Below, piece by piece: positions 49,140-57,141 of a stretch of DNA of 64,000 nt. The stretch lies in NCBI GenBank assembly GCA_020634115.1, contig JACKCH010000012.1, positions 806,001 to 870,000 of the forward strand. The letters are read 5' to 3'. Each line of letters opens with the position of its first letter. Position 1 is the first letter of the stretch. Position numbers and translations under genes: made by a program. This stretch comes from Anaerolineaceae bacterium. GTDB lineage: Bacteria > Chloroflexota > Anaerolineae > Aggregatilineales > Phototrophicaceae. The notes beneath the pieces are model-generated. The model worked only from the letters and a program-made list of their open reading frames with translations. It was not told the origin of the DNA and made no database searches.

Positions 49140-49883
49140 TCAATTTCCCTGTGGTGTATATTCATCCAACCAGGCGATAATCGTCCTGGTGAGGCGCTCA
49201 CCATCATCGCTGAAAAGCTGTGTCCCGTGCGCCCGCCCGGCGTACAGCCGCATTCCCACTTCGCCCGCGGCGCCCGCGGCGAGTTCTTTCACACTGTCGG
49301 CACTGTAACTATCCCCATGAGAGGCGATTACCAGGGCGGAACGGTTGCTCAAACCATCGATCAGGGCGGAAAGTGGCTGCACCCCCCGGTAATCCAACCC
49401 TGGCGAAAGCGCAATCGCCGTCACACAGTCCACGTCATTAGCGCAACCGATCAGCGCCAGATTCGAGCCGATACTTGCGCCGACGATTGAGACTCCGGCT
49501 GAATCCACTTCGGGACGCGCCCGCAGCCAGTCCAGCCAGGTCTGCACATCACCTTCTGCCGCCGACCAATCGGCTCTCCCGCCGGTATCGCCATGCCCAC
49601 GCATATCCACTGCCAGCACATGATACCCAGCCTCAACCAACGCAGGAATCAGCGGCGACCATGCGCTGCGGTCACTCCCCAGCATGTGCATGAGCAGCAC
49701 CGCCGGGCCAGTTTCGCCTTCGCCATTCGCCATGTAGTAGTCCCCTACCAAAGTCAAGCCATCTGTCGCTGTGACCTGAACCGTTTCGGGCGACAGTTCT
49801 GTTTGCGCCGCCGCGCTGGGCAGCAGGGTCAATATGCCCAGGAGCAATCCTAGAGTGCCTAGTATTGGTACAGTCTTCTTCAC
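49140..49883 (-). CDS. Exported alpha/beta hydrolase
   Basis: 247 residues. Signal peptide KKTVPILGTLGLLLGILTLLPSAAA, then an alpha/beta hydrolase fold: PAVLLMHMLGSDRSAW (oxyanion HxxG-like), VLAVDMRGHGDTGG, catalytic nucleophile in IVGASIGSNLAL (GxSxG), Asp in SHGDSY, His in GRAHGTQLF. The triad is complete. An esterase or peptidase-like role, substrate unknown. Divergent from the PPC-repeat gene. AGGGAGGTTGAATCGTGAAG upstream carries the ribosome-binding site for the start; the alternative GTG of VKKT is equally supported. Confidence 0.88.
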   Translation of the reverse strand: MKKTVPILGTLGLLLGILTLLPSAAAQTELSPETVQVTATDGLTLVGDYYMANGEGETGPAVLLMHMLGSDRSAWSPLIPALVEAGYHVLAVDMRGHGDTGGRADWSAAEGDVQTWLDWLRARPEVDSAGVSIVGASIGSNLALIGCANDVDCVTAIALSPGLDYRGVQPLSALIDGLSNRSALVIASHGDSYSADSVKELAAGAAGEVGMRLYAGRAHGTQLFSDDGERLTRTIIAWLDEYTPQGN

Positions 49884-49981
49884 GATTCAACCTCCCTAAA
49901 GAACTAATCTACGCTTTGTACGATTATGCTACACTACACATAGATGTACCTGATGCTTCATTTATTTCGGGAGGTGTTCTC

Positions 49982-51304
49982 TTGCGTAAAGGTTTACTCA
50001 TTTTCCTTTTACTCGTTACCCTCGGCCTGCCACTAGCAGCCGCCCAGGAAGAACTCTCTTTCGGTCATCCAATTTCCGGTGCCATAACCGCCGACCAGCA
50101 GGCAGTTCGCTACACATTCACCGGAGAGGAAGGGGAAAACCTCTACGCTTCCCTGTCTACACCGGTTGAAGACCTGTGGATTGGGATTCGGTTGCTGGCG
50201 TCCAGCGGCGCGGTACTCAGTGAGAGCGAAGACTTCCCGCTTGGGTCGCTGCTCCTGCCTTATGCGTTACCAGGAACAGGGACCTATACGCTTGAGATAA
50301 CCCGCTTTGAGGATTCACCGGAACAAGCTGGGGATTTCGCGTTGTTCGCTGACCGGGTAGAAATGATGCCCGTCACGCCAGGTGAACCTATTTCAGGTGA
50401 ATTCACGGCAGCAGGACAAGGCGCGTTCTACACTTTTGACGCCGGACAAGGTGATATTTATCAGTATGCCGCCAGTGGGAACAACTTATCAATCGGTTTG
50501 ATCCAGCCCAGTGGATTTTATGTAACCGATTATAACGTAGATGATGTGCTGACCAACGGCTTCCTCTATCTGATTGAAAGTGGACGTTATACATTGTTCA
50601 TCCAAAGCGCAGATAGTGATGGCTCAAGCTATACACTGCGGGTCAGCCAGGCCGAACTGCAGACACTCACCCCTGGCGATTCGCTTTCCGGCACCATGCG
50701 AGAATCAGCACCACCTTTGTTTACTTTCCAGAGCGAAGCTGGAGGGAAATGGGCGTTGAGCGCCCTGGTTCCGGACGCCGCATACGCCGCATACATGCAA
50801 ATCTTCCGGGCAGGTGATCCTTTCTACACAGTTGCCACAGACAGCGGCAGCGGCCCGAACGGTTCACCCCGCATAGACCCGTTCATCGCGCCGGAAACCG
50901 ACACTTACTATGTCCTGCTCACATTCGATGATTATAGCCCGGCAGAAGCGACCCGCGATTATGAAGTCATGCTGGCTGAAAGCACGGTTGAAACACTCTC
51001 GCCAGGGGCTAAGTTTGACGGCGTAGTGAGTACCGACTCAGGCAGCAGGGTCTATATCTACAACGGCACGGCGGGGGAACAGCTCCGCATTACGCTGGCA
51101 AAAACCGGTGGTGAAGGCTGGCCGCAGTTTGTCGTCAACTGGGTGAATGGCGACCTGATGTACTTCGATGGCTACAGCACCTCGAATGCGAGTTTCATTC
51201 TTAATCTGCCTGAAGAAGGGCGTTATTTCTTCACGGTACGCAATGGCAACACCGATCCATCCGAATTCCAGTATATCCTCTCGCTCGACCAGGTGAGCAA
51301 CTGA
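49982..51304 (+). CDS. Secreted protein with four PPC-like repeats
   Basis: 440 residues. Signal peptide RKGLLIFLLLVTLGLPLAAA from a TTG start at 49982 behind GGGAGGTGTTCTC, which decides the start over an upstream in-frame ATG. Four beta-sandwich repeats of the pre-peptidase C-terminal (PPC) type: HPISGAITADQQAVRYTFTG, EPISGEFTAAGQGAFYTFDAG, DSLSGTMRESAPPLFTFQS and AKFDGVVSTDSGSRVYIYNG, each about 110 residues. No catalytic domain, so a surface or secreted binding protein. Asp-rich acidic composition. It ends with an intrinsic terminator. Confidence 0.82.
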   Translation: MRKGLLIFLLLVTLGLPLAAAQEELSFGHPISGAITADQQAVRYTFTGEEGENLYASLSTPVEDLWIGIRLLASSGAVLSESEDFPLGSLLLPYALPGTGTYTLEITRFEDSPEQAGDFALFADRVEMMPVTPGEPISGEFTAAGQGAFYTFDAGQGDIYQYAASGNNLSIGLIQPSGFYVTDYNVDDVLTNGFLYLIESGRYTLFIQSADSDGSSYTLRVSQAELQTLTPGDSLSGTMRESAPPLFTFQSEAGGKWALSALVPDAAYAAYMQIFRAGDPFYTVATDSGSGPNGSPRIDPFIAPETDTYYVLLTFDDYSPAEATRDYEVMLAESTVETLSPGAKFDGVVSTDSGSRVYIYNGTAGEQLRITLAKTGGEGWPQFVVNWVNGDLMYFDGYSTSNASFILNLPEEGRYFFTVRNGNTDPSEFQYILSLDQVSN

Positions 51305-51325
51305 TCGAACGCCGCAGGAATCAGA

Positions 51326-51364
51326 ACGGCGCATCGCTTGTACAGGATGCGCCGTTGTTGTTTC
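51326..51364 (+). terminator. Intrinsic terminator of the PPC gene
   Basis: ACGGCGCATC / GATGCGCCGT, 10-bp perfect stem, 10-nt loop, then TGTTGTTT. Between the convergent PPC and DnaB-like genes. Confidence 0.7.
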
Positions 51365-51382
51365 AGTTTTTAGGATGTCGTT

Positions 51383-52579
51383 TTAGCTTTCGATCACTTT
51401 GTCGTCAATGAGCTGCTGCTGCACCTTCTGGCCGCGCGGGTTAAAGGCGAAGTGCTGCCCGTAAAGCTGAAACTCCATGTCCTGCATCGCCCGGCCAGCG
51501 CGGTTCTTTTCCACGGTAAAGACCACCCAATCCCGGAACTGGCGCGCCGTATAGGGATTAAAAGCAACATGATCTTTCGAGAGGATATGGTACTTGTTGT
51601 TCATGACAATGGCGATGTCTGACTCGTAGTCCAAAGCACTGCTGCCGCGCAGGTGGAACAAGTGAATGCGCTTGCTCTTCAACCCTTCACGGTCAGCGGC
51701 CACAATTGCCCACACCGGCACATCCAGTGACAGCGCGATGTCCTTCAGGCCTTCGACAATGATGGTCACTTTGTCGTTTTCATCGCGGGGGTTATGCGGG
51801 TACACGGCGATTTTCTGCAGGTAGTCAATGAAGACCGTCACATTCCCACCCGTCGCATCGCTCAGACGCATGGTCATCTCTTTAATGGCCTTGAGCGTTG
51901 TCACCGCAGGGCTGGCCTTCACCAGAATCATGCGATCCGCATACTGGGACATGCGAGCCAATGCAGGCGCCGTCTTGGGATTATCTTTCAGGATGCCTTG
52001 CAGCGATCCGACAGAGCTATCTCGGCCCATAAAACCCTTAGCACGTTCAGCGACGATGATCTGGTAAAGATCACGGAGCTTGATGCCCCGACTCAGGTCA
52101 ACTTCCGGCGGGTTGATGCTTTCCAGGCACAAAAGCCGGTGCATCAGGTGGGTCTCGGTATGTTCATAAGACAGATAGAAGGCGTATTGGTCAGGACGCA
52201 TGGCGATATTGCGAGCAATCTGCAAGGTCGCAATGGTCTTGCCAATTCCCTGAGCACCACCGAGTAAGATCAACTCGGTTTTGCGCAGCCCACCACCAAT
52301 AAAGCCATCCAGGGGGTCGAAACCGGTAGACATCGGCACATAGTCCACCAGATCACCCTGAACCACGCGCTCGTTGGCTTCGTTCAAGACCTGCGTCAGT
52401 GTGCGTGGTAAATGCGCTCCACCACCCCGTTTGCCGCGACCACCACCCTCACCCCGAAGTGCAGATTTAGCGGGACGCTGCGAGGGAACAGGCGGCGCGG
52501 CCTGCGCTTCGGCGTCTCCGTCAGGGGTCGGGGGTTCAGGGCCCGGGGGCAGATCACCTGTAAATTTTCGAGTTGCCAT
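51383..52579 (-). CDS. DnaB-like RecA-core ATPase
   Basis: 398 residues. The N-terminal 70 residues are low-complexity (Pro/Gly/Arg-rich), then a RecA-like core of replicative helicases: MSTGFDPLDGFIGGGLRKTELILLGGAQGIGKTIATLQIA (Walker A GGAQGIGKT), NVTVFIDYLQKIAVYP (Walker B), VPVWAIVAADREGLKSK and RGSSALDYESDIAIVM. It lacks the DnaB N-terminal helical domain. So it may be a helicase paralogue or a different DNA-handling ATPase, not the main replicative helicase. ATG at 52579 behind GGAGAAGATGTTGACTT. Near dnaA and the sigma gene but not in an operon with them. Confidence 0.8.
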   Translation of the reverse strand: MATRKFTGDLPPGPEPPTPDGDAEAQAAPPVPSQRPAKSALRGEGGGRGKRGGGAHLPRTLTQVLNEANERVVQGDLVDYVPMSTGFDPLDGFIGGGLRKTELILLGGAQGIGKTIATLQIARNIAMRPDQYAFYLSYEHTETHLMHRLLCLESINPPEVDLSRGIKLRDLYQIIVAERAKGFMGRDSSVGSLQGILKDNPKTAPALARMSQYADRMILVKASPAVTTLKAIKEMTMRLSDATGGNVTVFIDYLQKIAVYPHNPRDENDKVTIIVEGLKDIALSLDVPVWAIVAADREGLKSKRIHLFHLRGSSALDYESDIAIVMNNKYHILSKDHVAFNPYTARQFRDWVVFTVEKNRAGRAMQDMEFQLYGQHFAFNPRGQKVQQQLIDDKVIES

Positions 52580-52744
52580 AAGTCAACATCTTCTCCAGTT
52601 TAGATAAGCTCATCATACTCTCAAGCAGGTAACCGCGCAATTCCGCGACATTCACTCATTGTTAGCTCTAACTAAAAATATACGAAACCTTAATGCTTCT
52701 GTAAATTCCAGAGCTTTCTCACGTATCCGCTTATTTAGCATTTA

Positions 52745-52774
52745 TTCACAATTGCCCTAAAATCGTGCTAAAAT
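52745..52774 (+). promoter_or_regulatory. Putative promoter of the sigma-factor gene
   Basis: TTCACA (52745-52750), 18-bp spacer, TAAAAT (52769-52774). Located about 95 bp upstream of the coding start, with a long leader that folds into the hairpin at 52790-52822. Confidence 0.5.
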
Positions 52775-52789
52775 AGGAAAGTTATGTTG

Positions 52790-52822
52790 CCGCCGTATTC
52801 GTGATGTGGACGAATACGGCGG
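52790..52822 (+). promoter_or_regulatory. 13-bp inverted repeat in the sigma-factor leader
   Basis: CCGCCGTATTCGT / ACGAATACGGCGG, a perfect stem with a 7-nt loop, 48 bp upstream of the start codon and just after the putative promoter. It lacks a U-run, so it is not an obvious terminator; possibly an operator or an RNA structure controlling expression. Confidence 0.6.
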
Positions 52823-52870
52823 TTGGTATACGCATTCTATCGTTCCGTTAGCATAGGCAGAGGGTAGATC

Positions 52871-54043
52871 GTGATACAAGAACTCATGAACCGCGCCGAT
52901 CAGCGAGGCGGGTATCTTACTTTTGATGATGTCCTTGAAGTGCTGGATGAGGAGGGTGACGATATGACTGCCATCGAAGCCCTGCTTTATGAGCTGGACG
53001 AATTGGGAGTAGTGATTCGCAACGAAAGCGATCCAACTGTAGGGCATATCGGTGATGAGAGTGAGCTTGAATTTGAACCGGAAGAAATTCCTAATGACCC
53101 CGGCGTAGGCGACATTAATGCCGTCTCTGCCGATGATCCGGTGGGGCTGTATTTCCGGCAGATGGCACTTGAGCCGCTGCTGACCGCCCAGGAAGAAATC
53201 GAGCTTGCTAAACGGATTGAATCCGGCAAAGAAGCGCACCGTTGTCTACGTCGCCCGGAATTGAGGGAACTTTACGGCGCGTCGTGGGCATCCCACCTGG
53301 AACACATTCTTTTGGACGGTCAGGCCGCGCGCGAGCATCTGGGCCGCGCCAATACCCGGTTGGTGGTCAGCATCGCCAAACGGTACATGGGCCAGGGGCT
53401 GCCCTTCCCCGATCTGATCCAGGAAGGTAACGTCGGGTTGATGCGTGCGGTGGATAAATATGATTACAAACGCGGCAACCGCTTCAGCACCTACGCGACC
53501 TGGTGGATCCGCCAGGCAATCACCCGCGCACTTGCCCAGAAAACCCGCACGATCCGTATTCCCCTCCACATGACCGAACGTATCCGCCAAATGTATCGTA
53601 TCGCCCAGAATTTAGAGCAAAACCTGGGCCGCCGCCCATCCCCGGAAGAAATCGCGTCCGAGATGGATTTACCGGCGGACAGTATTCGCGGCATGATGGA
53701 TGCGAGCCAGCACGCCATCGCCCTCGAACGCCCGGTTGGTGATGACGGTGACAGTGTTTTTGGCGATTTTATTGAAGATCAGGACTCCCCCAGCCCGGTT
53801 GACGCGGCGACCCAGCATTTACTACAAGAAACCATTGAAGAAGTTTTAAGTGAATTGACCCCCCGCCAGAGCCACATTTTACGGCTGCGCTTTGGTTTAG
53901 GGGGCGGTGAACCGCATACCCTGGAAGAGATCGCGAACAAATTCGGACTCAGCCGGGAACGGATCCGCCAACTTGAAAAAGAGGCGCTCCGCAGCTTGCG
54001 CAGCCCGCGTCTGGCACATAGTCTGCGCGATTACCTCAGCTAA
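52871..54043 (+). CDS. Primary-type sigma-70 factor
   Basis: 390 residues with region 1.1-like start (ELMNRADQRGGYLTFDDVLEVLDEE), region 1.2 (ADDPVGLYFRQMALEPLLTAQEE), region 2 (RLVVSIAKRYMGQGLPFPDLIQEGNVGLMRAVDKYDYKRGNRFSTYATWWIRQAITRA), region 3 (PLHMTERIRQMYRIAQNLEQNLGR) and region 4 (LTPRQSHILRLRFGLGGGEPHTLEEIANKFGLSRERIRQLEKEALRSLR). All key promoter-contact residues of RpoD/SigA are there. Shorter than E. coli RpoD, as in many Gram-positive-like SigA proteins. GTG start behind AGAGGGTAGATC. Could be the housekeeping sigma or a close paralogue. Confidence 0.93.
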   Translation: MIQELMNRADQRGGYLTFDDVLEVLDEEGDDMTAIEALLYELDELGVVIRNESDPTVGHIGDESELEFEPEEIPNDPGVGDINAVSADDPVGLYFRQMALEPLLTAQEEIELAKRIESGKEAHRCLRRPELRELYGASWASHLEHILLDGQAAREHLGRANTRLVVSIAKRYMGQGLPFPDLIQEGNVGLMRAVDKYDYKRGNRFSTYATWWIRQAITRALAQKTRTIRIPLHMTERIRQMYRIAQNLEQNLGRRPSPEEIASEMDLPADSIRGMMDASQHAIALERPVGDDGDSVFGDFIEDQDSPSPVDAATQHLLQETIEEVLSELTPRQSHILRLRFGLGGGEPHTLEEIANKFGLSRERIRQLEKEALRSLRSPRLAHSLRDYLS

Positions 54044-54076
54044 CCAGCAGACTCTACAATTAAATAATCAATAGAG

Positions 54077-54101
54077 CCAGGCTAACCGCCTGGTTTTTAT
54101 T
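54077..54101 (+). terminator. Intrinsic terminator of the sigma-factor gene
   Basis: CCAGGC TAACC GCCTGG hairpin followed by TTTTTATTT, 34 bp after the stop at 54043. Overlaps the last bases of the convergent permease gene. Confidence 0.85.
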
Positions 54102-55155
54102 TCGGCTGGGTTGAAACCGGGTTGAGGCGCTGCCGCCCGATCAACCCGGATAGCCGGAACCGGTGCGGCGAGCGCAGCGCATGGTGCTTGACGGCCTGCT
54201 TTTCCGCCTGCCCTAGCACAAACCAAGTCAACCCGGCATACAGCGCCAGCGTCAAAAACACACTCAACAGCGTGTTCACCATACTGATAGGCGCGGAATA
54301 GACCACTAGAGTCGCGGTGATGGTCAGACCATTATCCAGCAGCCCCGGCACGGCCAAAGCAAAGGTGTTAATCATGTCACCTTCCTCTAGGGTATTAAAC
54401 GTCACAACCTGAAAATAGCTAACCACGACCTCCAGTAGAAACACGATTGCCAGCAGCGCTATGGTGCGTGTGACTAAAGCCCGGATCAGCGCCATGACCG
54501 GCTGACGGCTCTCTGCCGAAGCGGATACACCACAAGCTGCCGTAAACCCCAAGTTCGCCAGCGTAAAGGCCATCATCACCAAGACAACCAGCAAGAATTG
54601 AAACAGCGTCGGCGGCACAAATTCGCTGTATCCCCCATAATTTCCCGCTATATAAATGGACAATGACCGGCTGGTAGAGGCGCTAATCCACCCCACGATG
54701 CACGCCCGCAGCAGCCCTAAGAGCAGATACATCCGTCCCATGCGACGCACCGTCGCCCACCACTTGCCCAGCACGATGGTTCGAGCCGGGACTCCGGTCA
54801 AAACCAGGGCTTCCCAGGTCTGATTCTGGCGTTCACGAGCGATGCTGTTGGCCGATAATGAGAGAGTCTTAAACATCAAAGCAAAGTGCAGCGTGAGCAC
54901 AACTGTAGGGGCAAAGGCCGTAAGAGCGTCGAGCGCGTCAATAATCGGATCAGGATCACGGTACAACAGCGCCCCGGCAATCTCACCGCCGTACAAAATA
55001 AGTGATACAGCCAGCGTTAATACCAGAACGCCCTGTCCCACCCAGCGCCGCCACCGGCGTAGCTGCGGGGTGCTGCGTTCCTGGTGACGCCATTCCGCCT
55101 GGGCAATTACACTGCGGGTGAAAGCGGGTAAGGTAAAAGCCATTGAAAATCCCAT
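54097..55155 (-). CDS. ABC-2-like membrane protein
   Basis: 352 residues with about seven transmembrane helices. The segment SIARERQNQTWEALVLTGVPARTIVLGKW is the ABC-2 permease coupling region (ERxxxTWExLxLTPxS). Probably the membrane part of an exporter; no ATPase gene is adjacent, and the C-terminal tail is basic (RSPHRFRLSGLIGRQRLNP). The ATG at 55155 lies after GTAGATAAATGG; an in-frame ATG 5 codons downstream (MAFTL) is an alternative. Substrate unknown. Confidence 0.75.
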   Translation of the reverse strand: MGFSMAFTLPAFTRSVIAQAEWRHQERSTPQLRRWRRWVGQGVLVLTLAVSLILYGGEIAGALLYRDPDPIIDALDALTAFAPTVVLTLHFALMFKTLSLSANSIARERQNQTWEALVLTGVPARTIVLGKWWATVRRMGRMYLLLGLLRACIVGWISASTSRSLSIYIAGNYGGYSEFVPPTLFQFLLVVLVMMAFTLANLGFTAACGVSASAESRQPVMALIRALVTRTIALLAIVFLLEVVVSYFQVVTFNTLEEGDMINTFALAVPGLLDNGLTITATLVVYSAPISMVNTLLSVFLTLALYAGLTWFVLGQAEKQAVKHHALRSPHRFRLSGLIGRQRLNPVSTQPK

Positions 55156-55239
55156 TTATCTACCATTATCCTATCGTACCCCGAAAACACCCCCGCCCAA
55201 TCCCCCGTTTGTAGGGGGTAATTGGCGAGCCGTTGCGGA

Positions 55240-55270
55240 TTGAAGATGTGTTCTCAATCTGCGGTATACT
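55240..55270 (+). promoter_or_regulatory. Putative promoter of moaB
   Basis: TTGAAG (55240-55245), 19-bp spacer, TATACT (55265-55270) preceded by TGCGG. 38 bp upstream of the moaB start. Spacing is slightly long. Confidence 0.4.
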
Positions 55271-55308
55271 CAGATCGTTCAAGACTATTATAAAGAAGAA
55301 GGTATAAC

Positions 55309-55821
55309 ATGGGCGCAGATGACCATCGCCAACGTGCCGGGAACGCCCCCGTCACCGTCGCCATTGTCACCGTGAGTGATACCCGCACGCCGGAAACGGA
55401 CGAAAACCGCACGTATATTGAAACCCGCATGACCGAACTCGGCCATCACGTGGCGGCCTATCGGCTGATTAAGGATGAACCCGACCAGGTCGCCGGGGTG
55501 ATTGAAGAATTGGCCGTGCTGCCGGGAATGCAGATCGTTCTTTTCAACGGGGGGACCGGCATCAGCCCGCGTGACACCACCTATGATGTGGTCAGCCGCT
55601 ACCTGGAAAAAACGCTGCCGGGTTTCGGGGAACTCTTCCGTATGATTAGCTTCCAGCAAATCGGCGCGGCGGCTATGCTCAGTCGAGCAACGGCGGGCGT
55701 TTACCAAAACGTGCTGCTGGTTTCGATGCCGGGCAGCACCAACGCCGTGAAAACCGCCCTAGAACAACTCATCATTCCGGAACTCAACCATCTGGCCTGG
55801 GAGGTAGTCCGAAAAAGTTGA
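55309..55821 (+). CDS. moaB: MoaB/Mog-family molybdopterin cofactor protein
   Basis: 170 residues of the MoaB/Mog fold, which acts on molybdopterin in Mo-cofactor synthesis (adenylylation in Mog-type). VTVAIVTVSDTRTPETDENRTYIET is the N-terminal strand-loop, NGGTGISPRD the substrate-loop motif, LPGFGELFRMISFQQIGAAAMLSRATAGVYQNVLLVSMPGS the C-terminal core. Complete. AAGAAGGTATAAC lies before the ATG. No other moa genes are adjacent. A Mo-enzyme user could be elsewhere. Confidence 0.92.
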   Translation: MGADDHRQRAGNAPVTVAIVTVSDTRTPETDENRTYIETRMTELGHHVAAYRLIKDEPDQVAGVIEELAVLPGMQIVLFNGGTGISPRDTTYDVVSRYLEKTLPGFGELFRMISFQQIGAAAMLSRATAGVYQNVLLVSMPGSTNAVKTALEQLIIPELNHLAWEVVRKS

Positions 55822-55845
55822 TTCCAAAAAACGTTAAACCGTATC

Positions 55846-55875
55846 TTGCAATTGCTTTGTGTCATGAATTATAAT
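55846..55875 (+). promoter_or_regulatory. Promoter of the cold-shock gene
   Basis: TTGCAA (55846-55851), 18-bp spacer, TATAAT (55870-55875), followed by an AGGGC/GCCCT hairpin at 55883-55897. It leaves a leader of about 110 nt, as in cspA-type mRNAs. Confidence 0.65.
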
Positions 55876-55993
55876 GACTCAAAGGGCAGTTCGCCCTAAT
55901 AGCTTCATGCAACAAAGGCTTCTGAAATTGTGTAGGTAGCCTGTAAATGCAGCAAAGCTATCGCACAACCAGAACACATTCAGGAGTGTTATC

Positions 55994-56206
55994 ATGTCAG
56001 AACGCAGCACCGGTATTGTCAAGTGGTTCAACAGTGAAAAAGGCTTCGGCTTTATCTCCCGTGAAGATGGCGACGACCTCTTCGTTCATTATTCGGAAAT
56101 CCGCAGTGAAGGGTATCGCACCCTGAACGAGGGCGACAAAGTGGAATTCGAAATCACGCAGGGCAAGAAAGGCCTCCAGGCCAGCGGCGTGACCGTTATC
56201 CGGTAA
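55994..56206 (+). CDS. Cold-shock-domain protein
   Basis: 70 residues, one cold-shock domain: TGIVKWFNSEKGFGFISRED with RNP1 KGFGFI, and DLFVHYSEI (RNP2 LFVHY; the usual H is kept). Single-stranded nucleic-acid binding; RNA chaperone. A 110-nt leader, a consensus promoter and a terminator flank it. AGGAGTG precedes the ATG. Confidence 0.95.
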   Translation: MSERSTGIVKWFNSEKGFGFISREDGDDLFVHYSEIRSEGYRTLNEGDKVEFEITQGKKGLQASGVTVIR

Positions 56207-56228
56207 ATTATTTTATCGGCATTCCAGG

Positions 56229-56256
56229 GCCGCTCCCAATATGGGGGCGGCTTTTT
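56229..56256 (+). terminator. Intrinsic terminator of the cold-shock gene
   Basis: GCCGCTCCC AATAT GGGGGCGGC, 9 pairs with one G-U, followed by TTTTT. 23 bp after the stop. Confidence 0.9.
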
Positions 56257-56278
56257 GATTCAAATACCCGGCATCGGT

Positions 56279-56707
56279 TCATCCGCCGTCAGGACGGATA
56301 ATAGCCGGGCGGATGCGCGGCCAAGCGTGAACAGCGAATAACATCATCGCAGCGGCCTGCAACAGGACTCCCACACCCAAAAAGCCGCTGGCAGCCCCCC
56401 ACCAGATTTGCAGTAACGATACCAGGACACAACCGACCCCGGCCTGCATCGCCAGGAACGACGCCCAGGCCCACCGGGTACGTCCGCGTTCGGTCAGGAT
56501 AATCCGGGGGAATATCCAGTAAGCCACGCCTAATGCCAATTGAATTAACCAGCCATTCAGCAGAAGCAGGATATGCGCGGGGAACCACAGCCACACCAGC
56601 GGCGAAACCACACCCGCCTTGACCGATAAAATCAGCCCGCCCAGCGTAAATCCAATCAAGAGACAGACCAGCGCCGAACGCACGAAATAACGACTCAAGC
56701 GCGGCAT
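56279..56707 (-). CDS. Four-helix membrane protein, paralogue 2
   Basis: 142 residues with four hydrophobic helices. The second carries a His and the pattern WFPAHILLLLNGWLIQLALGVAYWIFPR, which recalls a helix of haem-copper-oxidase/NnrS-type membrane subunits; the pattern is repeated in the preceding paralogue. The last gene of a three-gene minus-strand operon; the gap to the upstream paralogue is 2 bp. Function not recognised; haem or ubiquinol binding is a guess from the conserved His. Confidence 0.7.
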   Translation of the reverse strand: MPRLSRYFVRSALVCLLIGFTLGGLILSVKAGVVSPLVWLWFPAHILLLLNGWLIQLALGVAYWIFPRIILTERGRTRWAWASFLAMQAGVGCVLVSLLQIWWGAASGFLGVGVLLQAAAMMLFAVHAWPRIRPAIIRPDGG

Positions 56708-56709
56708 CG

Positions 56710-57138
56710 CTATCGCCCTGCTCGTTCCCGCACCCTGGGCCAGACCGTGAGGATGAGCAGAATCCCGGCGGCCACCTGAATCAACGCGGAGAGGACGAGC
56801 AGCGCCTGGTTAATCGGGGTGGGGTCTAAGGTTCGCCAGGGCTCCCCAACGGCACGCAGCAGCAAACCCATGTTCAGCAGGACATACGTCCCCCACGCCA
56901 GATATGGACTGCCACGCATGTTGGTTTTACTGATAATCGGGAACATCCAGTACATGACCCCGAAGATCAACTGTGTAATCCAGCCCACCACCAGCAGATG
57001 AATATACACCGGGTTAAACGCCCGCAGCGGCGGCCATAGCTGCCAGAGCGTATTGGCCCAGTACAACGCGCCAGTGAGGACTCCGGCGATCAGGTAAAGT
57101 AGTGCGGTACGGATAACCCAACGAGTGAGGAGTGGCAC
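56710..57138 (-). CDS. Four-helix membrane protein, paralogue 1
   Basis: 142 residues, same length and pattern as its neighbour: four helices with NPVYIHLLVVGWITQLIFGVMYWMFP, sharing the H-x(6-7)-GW-x-x-QL-x-x-G-V-x-YW-x-FP core. Overall identity is modest, so the duplication is old. Starts 3 bp after the MBL-hydrolase stop and ends 2 bp before the second copy. Confidence 0.7.
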   Translation of the reverse strand: MPLLTRWVIRTALLYLIAGVLTGALYWANTLWQLWPPLRAFNPVYIHLLVVGWITQLIFGVMYWMFPIISKTNMRGSPYLAWGTYVLLNMGLLLRAVGEPWRTLDPTPINQALLVLSALIQVAAGILLILTVWPRVRERAGR

Positions 57139-57141
57139 AGT

